From the NCBI RefSeq assembly GCF_010748935.1, contig NZ_CP048796.1:1925001-1989000 (forward strand): a stretch of DNA of 64,000 bases, read 5' to 3'. Made by a program: the position numbers and the translations under genes. Below the pieces are notes generated by a model that saw nothing but the letters and a program-made list of their open reading frames with translations, made no database searches and had not been told where the DNA came from. This document shows positions 15,330 to 23,930 of the stretch, in pieces (positions within the stretch are counted from its first letter, which is position 1; each line of letters starts with the position of its first letter). Source of the DNA: Providencia vermicola (GTDB taxonomy: Bacteria; Pseudomonadota; Gammaproteobacteria; Enterobacterales; Enterobacteriaceae).

Positions 15330-15855
15330 GCGCTTACGCTTACTGAATGACAGCATTGTCCCCACGGCAACAGCACAAGCGATCAATCGTGTAGCCTCAA
15401 GGGCGGTGAGTCGAAGCGTCAAGCAAGTGGCAAAAGAAACCCGAATTCCTCAAAAAATTATCCGAAAACGTGTCCGTATCAGGCGAGCGAGTACTCAACA
15501 CAGCACGCCCAAGGCAAGGTTGACTGTAAACCGAGGTAATTTACCGGCAATTGCTCTGGGCACCGCGCGCATGCAGCTATCTCGGCGCCGTGGTATGGCG
15601 CAAACCAGTACGTTAAAGGTAGGACGGTTTACATTTAAAGGCGCCTTTATTCAACAACTGAATAATGGTCGTTGGCATGTGCTACAGCGCGTGGGGCAAA
15701 GTCGATACCCCATTGAGGTGGTAAAAATCCCCCTCACCAAGCCGTTAACGGACGCATTTGAAGAGCATGCGATAAAGGTGCGAGAGGATGATTATGGGAA
15801 AGAAATGACGTACGCGATCAATCATCAGCTAAAACTGCATTTTAAGGGGGGGTAG
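15301..15855 (+). CDS. Minor tail protein gpZ
   Basis: About 184 residues. The start lies in the ATGATGAAG at 15301-15309; the frame is open from 15286. It is a strongly basic protein (IPQKIIRKRVRIRRAS...), as in the gpZ family, which acts at the head-proximal end of the tail and in tail completion. It overlaps the upstream joiner by about 29 bases and shares one base with the GTG start of gpU. Confidence 0.85.
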   Translation: MMKGAQEAIRRLRLLNDSIVPTATAQAINRVASRAVSRSVKQVAKETRIPQKIIRKRVRIRRASTQHSTPKARLTVNRGNLPAIALGTARMQLSRRRGMAQTSTLKVGRFTFKGAFIQQLNNGRWHVLQRVGQSRYPIEVVKIPLTKPLTDAFEEHAIKVREDDYGKEMTYAINHQLKLHFKGG

Positions 15856-16253
15856 TGATAAAGCACACCAAGATCCGCAATATCGTAATAGACGGCCTTA
15901 AGCCCTTTGTTGGGGAGGCGACCATCTATGATGGGCGAGTGGTCAGTATCAATGAAAACGAGTTTCCCGTCATTGCTGTTTATCTCACCGATGTGCAGCC
16001 ATCACCCAAGTACCTTGATACCAATGGCTGGAACGCAGTTTTGCATATTGAATTATTTCTTAAGTCTTCACAGCCGGACGCCAAACTTGATGAGTGGGTA
16101 GAAAGTAAATTGTTTCCCGCCGTCGCTGGGATGAAACGACTGGGTGAAGCGATCGATAGCATCACACAACAAGGGTTTAGCTATGCCCGTGACGATGAAA
16201 TGTCGTACTGGGCATCGGTTGATCTCACCTATTTTATTGAATATGAAATGTAA
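15855..16253 (+). CDS. Tail terminator gpU
   Basis: 132 residues from a GTG overlapping the gpZ stop. Lambda gpU is 131 residues; it forms the hexamer ring that stops tail-tube polymerisation and joins head to tail. Matching features include TKIRNIVIDGLKPF near the N-terminus and the acidic C-terminal strand (ASVDLTYFIEYEM). Confidence 0.87.
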   Translation: MIKHTKIRNIVIDGLKPFVGEATIYDGRVVSINENEFPVIAVYLTDVQPSPKYLDTNGWNAVLHIELFLKSSQPDAKLDEWVESKLFPAVAGMKRLGEAIDSITQQGFSYARDDEMSYWASVDLTYFIEYEM

Positions 16254-16262
16254 GGGGCGCAT

Positions 16263-16775
16263 ATGCCAATCATGCCAAATCCGCTAGAACCGACTAAAGG
16301 CGCTGGCACAACACTGTGGATTTACACGGGAACAGACGACCCAACGAAAGATCCGTTTGCCGAAACAGGGTTCACACGACTTGGTAAAGTCAAAAATCTT
16401 GAACCGGGAGAGATCACCGCTGCAAGTGAAGATGACAGTTACTTAGATGATCCCAATGGGGATTGGGAAAATACCACACAAGGTGAAAAATCATCAGGTG
16501 AAACCAGCGTTACTTTAGCTTGGCTGCCGGGCGAGGAAGGGCAAAAAGATCTTGTTAAATGGTTTGATGATGGTCAGCCTCGTTTTTATAAAATCATGTA
16601 TCCGAATGGTGCGCTTGATTTATTTAAAGGTTGGGTGAGCGGATTAGGAAAAACCATCCCTATCAAAGAGACGATCACTCGCACCGTTAAAATCAAAAAC
16701 ACCGGTCGTCCTACACTTGCCGAGGAAATCCCTGAAAAGCCAGCAAGCAAAACGGTTACTCAACCAAAAGTCTAA
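16263..16775 (+). CDS. Major tail tube protein gpV-like
   Basis: 170 residues. The sequence around KGAGTTLWIYTG, FTRLGKVKNLEPGEITA and SGETSVTLAWLPGE matches the tail-tube domain of lambda gpV. Lambda gpV has 246 residues because of an added C-terminal Ig-like domain; this protein ends after a short lysine- and proline-rich tail (PEKPASKTVTQPKV), so the surface decoration is missing. A terminator follows at 16793. Confidence 0.87.
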   Translation: MPIMPNPLEPTKGAGTTLWIYTGTDDPTKDPFAETGFTRLGKVKNLEPGEITAASEDDSYLDDPNGDWENTTQGEKSSGETSVTLAWLPGEEGQKDLVKWFDDGQPRFYKIMYPNGALDLFKGWVSGLGKTIPIKETITRTVKIKNTGRPTLAEEIPEKPASKTVTQPKV

Positions 16776-16792
16776 CGTGATTCATTCGTTGT

Positions 16793-16817
16793 AGCCACAT
16801 TCATTGTGGCTTTTTTT
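16793..16817 (+). terminator. Rho-independent terminator after tail tube gene
   Basis: AGCCACA (16793-16799) pairs with TGTGGCT (16805-16811) followed by six further T residues. It probably lowers expression of tail chaperones and tip genes relative to the tube. Confidence 0.8.
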
Positions 16818-16842
16818 ATTTCCATCAAAGGAACCTAACATA

Positions 16843-17217
16843 ATGTTTTTAAATAAAAAGACAATTCATCTTCATGATAAAACAGTTGTTTTGTATGAGG
16901 TCACTGCATTACAACGCGCCGATTACTTTGATTTTTTAGTGGAAAAAGAAAAAGAGTCCGAAGGGTTAGAGGGCGCGGCATTGACTGCTAAATCTATTCG
17001 CACATTGGCGGAAAGTCAGGCGTGGCTGGTATCTCGCTCTTTATGGAATAGCGATCGCGAGCGTGATGTTGATGAAATTAATAGCGAAGTATCTGCTAGT
17101 TGGGGGAAGAGCGCACTAGAAGAAGCAGTCGCGGCAATACTCGACATCAGTGGCATGGCAAGTCAAAACGATAATTCAGATGATGATCATGAAGATGCCG
17201 AGCCGCTGGAAAAGTAG
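16843..17217 (+). CDS. Tail assembly chaperone gpG-like
   Basis: 124 residues from ATG 16843 (AAAGGA upstream; the frame is open from 16804, inside the terminator). Lambda gpG is 140 residues. The acidic C-terminal tail (NDNSDDDHEDAEPLEK) precedes the stop at 17215. With the frameshift product gpGT it coats the tape measure and recruits tube subunits. The slippery run GGAAAAG lies immediately before the stop. Confidence 0.85.
   Translation: MFLNKKTIHLHDKTVVLYEVTALQRADYFDFLVEKEKESEGLEGAALTAKSIRTLAESQAWLVSRSLWNSDRERDVDEINSEVSASWGKSALEEAVAAILDISGMASQNDNSDDDHEDAEPLEK
17208..17214 (+). other. Programmed -1 frameshift site (gpG to gpGT)
   Basis: In the gpG frame the last sense codons are CTG GAA AAG before TAG. 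Slipping back one base re-pairs GAA and AAG on GGA and AAA, and translation continues GTA GCA CGG CGT... with no stop until 17552. The heptamer G-GAA-AAG differs from lambda's GGGAAAG, which serves the same purpose. The open downstream frame, ARRERVFALRFAREFG, is typical of gpT. Confidence 0.75.
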
Positions 17218-17552
17218 CACGGCGTGAGCGCGTTTTTGCTTTACGCTTTGCGCGTGAGTTTGGGCGTCCGGATTGGCGACGTATGTTAAGCGAAGTGAGT
17301 GCTTCAGAGTTCAATGATTGGATTGAGCATTTCAGCAAAACACCGTTCACGCCGCAATTGATTGATACTGAATTTGCCGCGCTTCAAAGAACAATTGTTA
17401 CATCAATGTGTGGCGCGGACGTCGAAATGACTGATTTTATGTTGCTAACTGATATTGATTTTGATGATAACGAAATGTCTGACGAAGCCATACAATTAGT
17501 CGGCTCAGCAATACCAGGAGGGCTACGTTATGAGCCAACAACAGATAGCTGA
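17214..17552 (+). CDS. gpT extension, expressed as gpGT fusion
   Basis: This region has no good start of its own near its beginning. It is read from gpG by -1 frameshift to give a fusion of about 236 residues. It holds VARRERVFALRFAREFGRP, then MLSEVSASEFNDWIEHF, which recalls the gpT/tail-chaperone extension, and an acidic C-terminus. The gpT domain binds tail tube subunits; the gpG part binds the tape measure. Its end overlaps the tape measure start by 23 bases. Confidence 0.8.
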   Translation, partial: VARRERVFALRFAREFGRPDWRRMLSEVSASEFNDWIEHFSKTPFTPQLIDTEFAALQRTIVTSMCGADVEMTDFMLLTDIDFDDNEMSDEAIQLVGSAIPGGLRYEPTTDS

Positions 17553-20514
17553 TCTTGTTATTGATATTGGTGCGAATACTACAGACTTTGAAGAGAAAGA
17601 CGGTAGAGTTGCCCGAAGGTTAAAAGAGCAAGAGCGTGAGCAGCAGCGCTCCATGAAGCGCCAGCAGAATTTGCTAGACCGGATGGCGGCGCGGGAGGCG
17701 GAAAAGCTTCAAAAGCAATCAAGCCAAACAAAACAACTCGAAAGTGAGGCTTTATCAGCAAAGCAGCGCTCTTTACAGTCACTGCAAGCACTACAACGAG
17801 AAGCGGCTCAGGTGGCTAGCTCACACATTCAGCTCATGTCTGAATTAGAGAAAAAAAGCAGCGAGGCGTTTACTTTTAAGCCAAACCTCACTGAGATGTA
17901 TACAACGCAACTCAATGAATTTGAAAAGCAAAAGAAAAGCTTACGAGAGATTGAAGAAATACGGATCCGACTACAAAAGGATAAGGATAGGGAGCTTTTA
18001 ACGCTAAAAGAGTACACGGCATTACAAGCCCGAGCAACAGCGCTAAGTCGTGAGACTGAGAGCGCTGAACTCTCTGCAACTCAAGCCAAGCAGCGCTTTA
18101 TTAGTAAGTTAAAAGAGCAGGTCACACAGCAAAGCCTTTCCCGCACTGAAATGCTTCGGCTGCAAGCGGCACAGCTTGGCGTGTCAAGTTCCGCAGACAT
18201 TTATATTCGCAAACTGGAAAAGCAAAACTCAGCGCTCAAAGGGGTTACACTGACCTCGGGTCAGTATCGTCAAGCTATGCGTCAGCTCCCGATGCAAATG
18301 ACAGACATTGTCACCTCTTTAGCGTCTGGCATGCCACCGTGGTTGGTTGCGGTTCAGCAGGGCGGGCAAATTAAAGACTCATTTGGTGGCTTTGGTAATT
18401 CCCTAAAAGCGATTACATCACTGATCACGCCGTGGAAAGTTGCCATGTTCGGCGGCGTGGGTGCCCTAACTGCCTTTGGCGTTGCAGCTTACCAAGGATC
18501 CAAAGAGCTTAGTGAGTACAATAAGCAGCTGATTTTGACTGGCAATTATGCAGGCAAAACTAAAAGCCAACTTAATGATCTGGCTCGGGCTTTATCGGGT
18601 GATGGCATCACGCAATACAAAATGGCCGATGCTTTGGCTCAAGTGGTCGGCTCTGGTTCATTTAGTGGTTCTCAGGTGGACATGGTGGCGAATGTTGCCG
18701 CTAAAATGGAAAAAGCCACGGGTCAATCGATTGATGAAACTATAAAGCAATTTCAACGCCTTAAAGATCAGCCTGTTCAGGCAGTGATGGAGCTTGATAA
18801 ATCGCTACATTTCTTGACTGCTACACAGCTTGAACAAATCACAACCTTGCAGGAGCAGGGGCGTAGTTCTGAAGCCGCTAAGTTAGCCATGGAGTCTTAT
18901 GCTAACGCTATGGATGATCGAACTAAGCAAATCAAGGAAAATCTAGGAGCACTAGAAAGGGCGTGGGTCTGGGTTGGTGATGCGGCTAAAGAAGCATGGG
19001 ATAAGATGCTTGATATAGACAGAGAGGAAACAACTGAAGATGAAATAAAAAGGCTAGAGGACTATATATCTAGGTTTGATGGCTCAATATATACATTTGG
19101 AATGGATGATAGGAAGCAGCGGCTAGCTGAATTAAGGGAAATTAAATTTCAGAATGATATTAAAGCCGCTAGAGATAAAGCAGAAAGAAATGAAGAGGAG
19201 CGTAAAAAAAGGCAGTTTACTGCTGATCAGAAGTTAAAAAAGGACTATGAAAATGCAGAGGATAGACACCAACGAAGATTGAGCGAAATTAAAAATTCTG
19301 GCGCCTCAAAGTCTATAATTGATGAATCAATTAAGCGTGAAGAGATTCGTTATAAGAAGGAGTTATCAAGAGAAACGCCAAGAGTAGCTAAAACACCAAA
19401 AGGTAAGGCGTATAAACCTGATCTTGGCACTCGTAACGATGAGTCCGCTCAAGCTGAGCTAACCTCTCTTCAAGCTCAATTAAAACTCCTCGAGCAGCAT
19501 TCAACAGCCACTGATTTTATTAGTCAGCAGCGTAAAAACTTACAGTTAGAGCAAGCTAAATTTGATGTCTTGGAAGAGGCAAGCAAGACGCGTAAGTTGT
19601 CATTTGATGAACAATCGTTGCTTAAGAACAAGGAAAGTATTCTTGCGAGCAAAAAACAGCTGGCAGATTTGGGTGATAAAATCGCCAAACAAGAGCATCT
19701 AAATAAACTGCAAGATCAGGCTGATAAGTATGTTAAGCAGCAGGAAGCAAGGCAAAAGGCAATCACGGACTCTCTAGGTAAATCTACTTTAGAGCTTCAG
19801 CGAGCCTTGGAGGTTGAGCAGCTTCGCTCGGTTTATGGTGATACACCGCAATGGGATAAGGTTCAATCAGCTAAACAATCCACCTTTGATAAAGAGGATG
19901 CGGCGCGTAAAGACTGGCTAGCAGGGATGGAAACAGCTTGGGGTAATTATAAGGATGTGGCATTAGATGCAAATGCTCAGATTCAAAATGTGACGTCTGC
20001 GGCTCTTAGTGGTTTCAGCACTCAGTTGACAAATGTTTTATTTAATTCTGAAGCAAAATTTAGGGATTTTACTGTGTCAATTCTTAAAATGATTGCTGAA
20101 ATGCAAATACAAAAATTTCTTGTAGGTGCTGGTGGGTTATTTGATTTTGGAGGGATTACGCCAAACGCTAAAGGCGGTGTTTATACTGCTCCCGGACTGA
20201 GCGCATATAGTGGGCAAGTCGTTTCCAAGCCAACATTGTTTCCATTTGCGCGTGGTGCAGGTTTGATGGGGGAGGCGGGGCCGGAGGCAATATTGCCATT
20301 ACGGCGAGGTGCTGATGGTAAGTTAGGCGTCATTGCAGCAGCCAATAAAAGTGCTGGTGGGTTTTCTCAAGTGAACCATATCACCATTCAAAATGATGGT
20401 AGCAATGGGGAGATAGGACCGCAAGCGCTAAATGCTGTATACAACATCGCGAAAAAAGGTGCAGAAGATTACATGAGAACCCAACGGCGTGACGGCGGTT
20501 CATTTTCCGCCTAA
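17530..20514 (+). CDS. Tail length tape measure protein gpH-like
   Basis: 994 residues; lambda gpH has 853. Residues 1-260 are coiled coil. QYRQAMRQLPMQMTDIVTSLASGMPPWLVAVQQGGQIKDSFGG (about 247-285) is the conserved core of the lambda tape measure family. Hydrophobic segments follow at about 300-320, then a long helical region, then a C-terminal domain (PNAKGGVYTAPGLSAY..., GEAGPEAILPLRRGADGKLG) also conserved. At about 0.15 nm per residue this implies a tail near 150 nm. Codons in residues about 495-625 are richer in AGA/AGG/ATA than the flanks, suggesting mosaic exchange. Confidence 0.93.
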   Translation: MSQQQIADLVIDIGANTTDFEEKDGRVARRLKEQEREQQRSMKRQQNLLDRMAAREAEKLQKQSSQTKQLESEALSAKQRSLQSLQALQREAAQVASSHIQLMSELEKKSSEAFTFKPNLTEMYTTQLNEFEKQKKSLREIEEIRIRLQKDKDRELLTLKEYTALQARATALSRETESAELSATQAKQRFISKLKEQVTQQSLSRTEMLRLQAAQLGVSSSADIYIRKLEKQNSALKGVTLTSGQYRQAMRQLPMQMTDIVTSLASGMPPWLVAVQQGGQIKDSFGGFGNSLKAITSLITPWKVAMFGGVGALTAFGVAAYQGSKELSEYNKQLILTGNYAGKTKSQLNDLARALSGDGITQYKMADALAQVVGSGSFSGSQVDMVANVAAKMEKATGQSIDETIKQFQRLKDQPVQAVMELDKSLHFLTATQLEQITTLQEQGRSSEAAKLAMESYANAMDDRTKQIKENLGALERAWVWVGDAAKEAWDKMLDIDREETTEDEIKRLEDYISRFDGSIYTFGMDDRKQRLAELREIKFQNDIKAARDKAERNEEERKKRQFTADQKLKKDYENAEDRHQRRLSEIKNSGASKSIIDESIKREEIRYKKELSRETPRVAKTPKGKAYKPDLGTRNDESAQAELTSLQAQLKLLEQHSTATDFISQQRKNLQLEQAKFDVLEEASKTRKLSFDEQSLLKNKESILASKKQLADLGDKIAKQEHLNKLQDQADKYVKQQEARQKAITDSLGKSTLELQRALEVEQLRSVYGDTPQWDKVQSAKQSTFDKEDAARKDWLAGMETAWGNYKDVALDANAQIQNVTSAALSGFSTQLTNVLFNSEAKFRDFTVSILKMIAEMQIQKFLVGAGGLFDFGGITPNAKGGVYTAPGLSAYSGQVVSKPTLFPFARGAGLMGEAGPEAILPLRRGADGKLGVIAAANKSAGGFSQVNHITIQNDGSNGEIGPQALNAVYNIAKKGAEDYMRTQRRDGGSFSA

Positions 20515-20526
20515 GCACAGAAACAC

Positions 20527-20550
20527 AAGCCTCCCGAACGAAGGCTTTTT
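20527..20550 (+). terminator. Weak terminator-like hairpin
   Basis: AAGCCT (20527-20532) pairs with AGGCTT (20542-20547) followed by T residues, between tape measure and gpM. The stem is short. Confidence 0.45.
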
Positions 20551-20562
20551 AGAGGTGGAATA

Positions 20563-20892
20563 ATGGAAGTATTTATTTGGCCAATTAAACCGGGAATGAA
20601 AACGGATTTCTCCCCAAGGATCAAGGAGGCTCAATTTGGTGATGGTTATGCTCAACGCAGCCCCGATGGCATTAATCATCAACTTAGAAAAATAAACGTG
20701 ATGCTGTCACTTAAACCTCAAATAGCAGATGAGGTATTATTATTTCTTGCAAAGCATGGCGGATATAAGTCATTTATTTTTCAGCCAATTAAAAGTAATA
20801 AACCAATAACGGTCATTTGCAAAAAGTGGTCTTCAGATAAAAAAGCGCTAAAAACTGAAATTAGCGCTGAATTTGAGGAGGTTATAACATAA
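20563..20892 (+). CDS. Minor tail protein gpM
   Basis: 109 residues, the same length as lambda gpM. PGMKTDFSPRIKEAQFGDGYAQRSPDGIN is the signature of the phage minor tail protein family (PF05939); the protein belongs to the distal tail/tip where the tape measure ends. AGAGGTGG provides the ribosome site. Confidence 0.88.
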   Translation: MEVFIWPIKPGMKTDFSPRIKEAQFGDGYAQRSPDGINHQLRKINVMLSLKPQIADEVLLFLAKHGGYKSFIFQPIKSNKPITVICKKWSSDKKALKTEISAEFEEVIT

Positions 20893-20987
20893 CAAAAGAT
20901 TCTATATTTGGTTATGTTATCTATGGCATTGGAGATGATCTCGGTTATCATTACCTGCATCTAAAAGATGCAAAATAGGGAATTGTA

Positions 20988-21857
20988 ATGAAAAAATTAA
21001 TGTTGGGCTTGCTGCTTTTTTCGGTTGAATTTGGAGCTAATGCAGAGTGGAAATATGAAAGTGATATAGACCAAATGCGAGGAACGACATCTTATCTAGC
21101 AACCATAACTGCTAAACCACTAAGCAGTAGCACTGCTGGTGATTTAACTATTGTTATCTCTAGTGATGATAATAAAATATCTACAGGCTCAGGAATGTAT
21201 CTTATCGGCGAACGCTTTGATTGTGATAACGAAAGGTTATGCAAAATAGCAGTGAAATTTAATGCAGGAAAGGTGTTAGATAATTACATTAGGCTTAACA
21301 AAGATCACTCCTTAGCTTATTTTGTCCATGATATGGAATTTATTGAAACCCTGAGAATGGCAAATTCAATTTTTATTGAAATACCCATCAGAGGAAAGGG
21401 GTTAGTACAATATAAAGTTAATCCGTCTGGCATGAAATGGAGTGGTGTAGTTGAAGAGGGTGAATTCATTACATCAATAGGGAGTGTTAACTTTGTCAAT
21501 TCTGAGATCGAACCATCCAGTGATGCTTATGTAAATGATAGAGGGCTAAAATGTAATTTAGTGAAGAATTTTAGCTTTGGTTTAAATAAAAAATTCATCG
21601 GTGATGCTTCTATTTGTTTTAGTGACAAAAAGGCAATATATGTTGAGATAGATAATGTTATTGCCAAAAGAAATGATTTAATTCAAGAAATTAATAAAGC
21701 TCGCAATGATAATGAAGATCTTAATGGTGATGTAAGGATGTGGTTAAATTCAGATGATGGTAAATACTTATCGTCAGTGTACATGAGCAAGAGCAGGAAA
21801 AAAGGGTACGCGATACATATGTTTTACCATCCAAATGGAAACGCTCTTGTGGAATAA
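20988..21857 (+). CDS. Exported prophage accessory protein between gpM and gpL
   Basis: 289 residues with a clear signal peptide (MKKLMLGLLLFSVEFGANA, cleavage expected after residue 19). The mature N-terminal half (EWKYESDIDQMRGTTSY..., IGERFDCDNERLCKIAVKFN) resembles a domain of unknown function found in secreted or periplasmic enterobacterial and phage proteins. The C-terminal half has a conserved-looking CNLVKNFSFGLN and a terminal lysine-rich YMSKSRKKGYAIHMFYHPNG. It has its own leader (20893-20987) and terminator (21891), and is AT-rich relative to the flanking tail genes. Lambda has no gene here; this is an inserted accessory gene, possibly altering the lysogen's envelope. Confidence 0.7.
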   Translation: MKKLMLGLLLFSVEFGANAEWKYESDIDQMRGTTSYLATITAKPLSSSTAGDLTIVISSDDNKISTGSGMYLIGERFDCDNERLCKIAVKFNAGKVLDNYIRLNKDHSLAYFVHDMEFIETLRMANSIFIEIPIRGKGLVQYKVNPSGMKWSGVVEEGEFITSIGSVNFVNSEIEPSSDAYVNDRGLKCNLVKNFSFGLNKKFIGDASICFSDKKAIYVEIDNVIAKRNDLIQEINKARNDNEDLNGDVRMWLNSDDGKYLSSVYMSKSRKKGYAIHMFYHPNGNALVE

Positions 21858-21890
21858 CATTGATTGAGCTATAGAATCATGTTTTATCAC

Positions 21891-21912
21891 AACCACCTTC
21901 GGGTGGTTTTTT
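21891..21912 (+). terminator. Rho-independent terminator after exported accessory gene
   Basis: AACCACC / GGTGGTT stem with a TTCG tetraloop, followed by T residues. A strong, compact terminator bounding the inserted gene. Confidence 0.85.
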
Positions 21913-21926
21913 AATGGGAGTAATAA

Positions 21927-22625
21927 ATGCAAAATATCCCACCTGAATTGCTTATCTCTATTACTGAATTAGAGGCTGACGCTGAATTAACTTTATATGA
22001 AATAGACTTTACACATATTGGCGGCATTCTCTATCGATTTCATGATGGCGCTAACGAATTATTAAAACCGGTTGTGTGGCAGGGGAAAGAGTATGAGCCT
22101 TATCCGATTTCGGGAAGTGGCTTTAACTTCAACGGCAAAGGCCCCGCAAGCCGACCGACGATAGCACTATCAAATGTTTTTGGTTTGATAACGGGGATCG
22201 CAAGTCCTTTAGATTCAGGGGTGGGTGGCTATGTTATTCGGCGAAAAGTGAATACGCGTTTTCTCGATGCGGTAAACTTTGCGAACGGTAATGAATATGC
22301 AGATCCTTCGCAAGAATCAGTCAGTCGTTGGGTCATCGAGCAATTAACCACGATTAACCCAGAAACGGCAACATTTGAACTCGCCACGCCGAGCGAGACT
22401 GATGGTGCGATGTTGCCAGCTCGAGTTATCCTCTCTGATGTATGTCCTTGGTCGTACCGCTCGGAAGAGTGCGGCTATAAAGGTGCTCCCGTTGCGGATG
22501 AACTAGGCAACCCAACATCGGATCCAACAAAAGATAAATGCGGGAAGCAGCTATCTGACTGCAAATTAAGAAATAACACAAGCCGAATAGGCTGCTTCCT
22601 TTCTACATCTCGCCTCAGTCAGTAG
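21927..22625 (+). CDS. Minor tail protein gpL
   Basis: 232 residues, the same length as lambda gpL. NIPPELLISITELEADAELTLYEIDFT and SGFNFNGKGPASRPTIALSNVFG are conserved in the tail-tip family. Four cysteines, in CPWSYRSEECGY and CGKQLSDC, are the expected ligands of the iron-sulphur cluster in gpL C-terminal domains. A further cysteine lies in IGCFLS. The protein belongs to the tail tip between gpM and gpJ. Confidence 0.9.
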   Translation: MQNIPPELLISITELEADAELTLYEIDFTHIGGILYRFHDGANELLKPVVWQGKEYEPYPISGSGFNFNGKGPASRPTIALSNVFGLITGIASPLDSGVGGYVIRRKVNTRFLDAVNFANGNEYADPSQESVSRWVIEQLTTINPETATFELATPSETDGAMLPARVILSDVCPWSYRSEECGYKGAPVADELGNPTSDPTKDKCGKQLSDCKLRNNTSRIGCFLSTSRLSQ

Positions 22626-22633
22626 GACTTTTT

Positions 22634-23362
22634 ATGTTAGAACAAACCATTTTGGCACATGCAAAAAGCATGGCGCCACAGGAGTCGTGCGGCCTAATCA
22701 TCAGACAGGGTAATTCAGAGCAGTACATTTCCTGTGAAAACAAACATGCGGCTCCTGAAAGTCATTTCTCTATTTCGGCTGAGGATTACATACAAGCTAG
22801 CCAGCAGGGCGAGGTTATTGCGATTGTGCATAGCCACCCAAACGGAGTGCCTTTTTTGAGTTCAGCGGATAGAGCGCATCAAATCAAAACTGATTTGCCG
22901 TGGTGGCTGGTTTGTGATGACCGAATTACTAAATTTGATTGCGTTCCTCGATTACTGGGGCGTGAATTTAATCACGGTACCAATGATTGCTATGGCTTAT
23001 TTCGTGATGCCTATCACCTAGCCGGTTATCCATTACCTGACTTTGAACGGCATGACAATTGGTGGCGACAAGGTAAAGAGTTGTATCTCGACAACTTATC
23101 AAGTAACGGGTTTAAGCAAGTTAAAAAAAATATTCAGCCTGGTGATGTAATTTTATTTTGCTACGCCAGTTCACGCGCCAATCATGCGGCAATTTATTTG
23201 GGTAATCAAATGATATTGCACCACGTCCCCAATCAACTCAGCAAACGTGAGGTTTATAACGAAAGATGGCAGAGACTAACACACTCAATTTGGCGTTACC
23301 GCCATTGGCAACCATCCGCTTTTACGGGGATCTCCAACGATTTGGGCGGCGATTTGATTTAA
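22634..23362 (+). CDS. Tail tip protein gpK: JAMM and NlpC/P60 domains
   Basis: 242 residues. The N-terminal domain is a JAMM-type metallopeptidase: E17 in APQESCGL, H66-S-H68-P and S76-S-A-D79. The C-terminal NlpC/P60 domain has the catalytic cysteine in NDCYGLF (C119), H184 in NHAAIYLG, and HH at 196-197. Lambda gpK has the same arrangement; it is required for tail-tip assembly and may process peptidoglycan during entry. It overlaps gpI by 97 bases in another frame, as in lambda. Confidence 0.92.
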   Translation: MLEQTILAHAKSMAPQESCGLIIRQGNSEQYISCENKHAAPESHFSISAEDYIQASQQGEVIAIVHSHPNGVPFLSSADRAHQIKTDLPWWLVCDDRITKFDCVPRLLGREFNHGTNDCYGLFRDAYHLAGYPLPDFERHDNWWRQGKELYLDNLSSNGFKQVKKNIQPGDVILFCYASSRANHAAIYLGNQMILHHVPNQLSKREVYNERWQRLTHSIWRYRHWQPSAFTGISNDLGGDLI

Positions 23363-23928
23363 ATATTCGTACCGCCGCTGAAGGTCTTCATGCGCTTTTC
23401 TTACAAATCCCACACTTAAAAACTGCATTTCGCGATGGTTGGTACCAAATTCGCATTTCAGGCACCGACGTTAACCCTAAAGAATTACATCAGCGTGTTT
23501 ATGAGCCGCTAGAGCCAAATGCGGTGATCCATATTGTTCCACGTATTGAAGGAGCGAAGACGGGCGGCGTTTTTCAGTTTGTTGCTGGGGCTGCAATACT
23601 CGGTCTTGGTTGGTGGGGGCCGGCTTGGATGTCGGCAACCGTTGCAACAATGATGATGTCTGCGGGGGCGGCAATGATGTTAGGCGGTGTGGCGCAAATG
23701 CTCACCCCTGTACCTAAGCGTCAAAACTTGTCGAGATCTGAGGAAGAAAAAGGGAATACCTATTTTAGCAATCTTGATAACGCTGTTGCACAAGGGATGC
23801 CGGTTCCGGTCGCATACGGTGAAATCATGTGTGGTTCTCGAGTGATATCGCAAAGCGTCGAAATTATGGATGACGGTGAAGCAACGGATATTGATGTGGG
23901 TAAACATGGCGGCAGTGGGGAGACGTAA
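23266..23928 (+). CDS. Tail assembly protein gpI
   Basis: 220 residues. The N-terminal ubiquitin-like part (ATIRFYGDLQRFGRRFDLNIRTAAEGLHAL) is followed by a glycine/alanine/methionine-rich hydrophobic region (VAGAAILGLGWWGPAWMSATVATMMMSAGAAMML) and QGMPVPVAYGEIMCGSRVISQSVE. All are hallmarks of the lambda gpI family needed to start the tail tip. The long overlap with gpK is typical. Confidence 0.9.
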   Translation: MAETNTLNLALPPLATIRFYGDLQRFGRRFDLNIRTAAEGLHALFLQIPHLKTAFRDGWYQIRISGTDVNPKELHQRVYEPLEPNAVIHIVPRIEGAKTGGVFQFVAGAAILGLGWWGPAWMSATVATMMMSAGAAMMLGGVAQMLTPVPKRQNLSRSEEEKGNTYFSNLDNAVAQGMPVPVAYGEIMCGSRVISQSVEIMDDGEATDIDVGKHGGSGET

Positions 23929-23930
23929 TT

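Noticed and set aside
10883..17552. Damage to the morphogenesis genes (prophage decay)
   Set aside because: Apparent breaks are explained by normal phage features: four-base overlaps, GTG starts, and the programmed frameshift between gpG and gpT.
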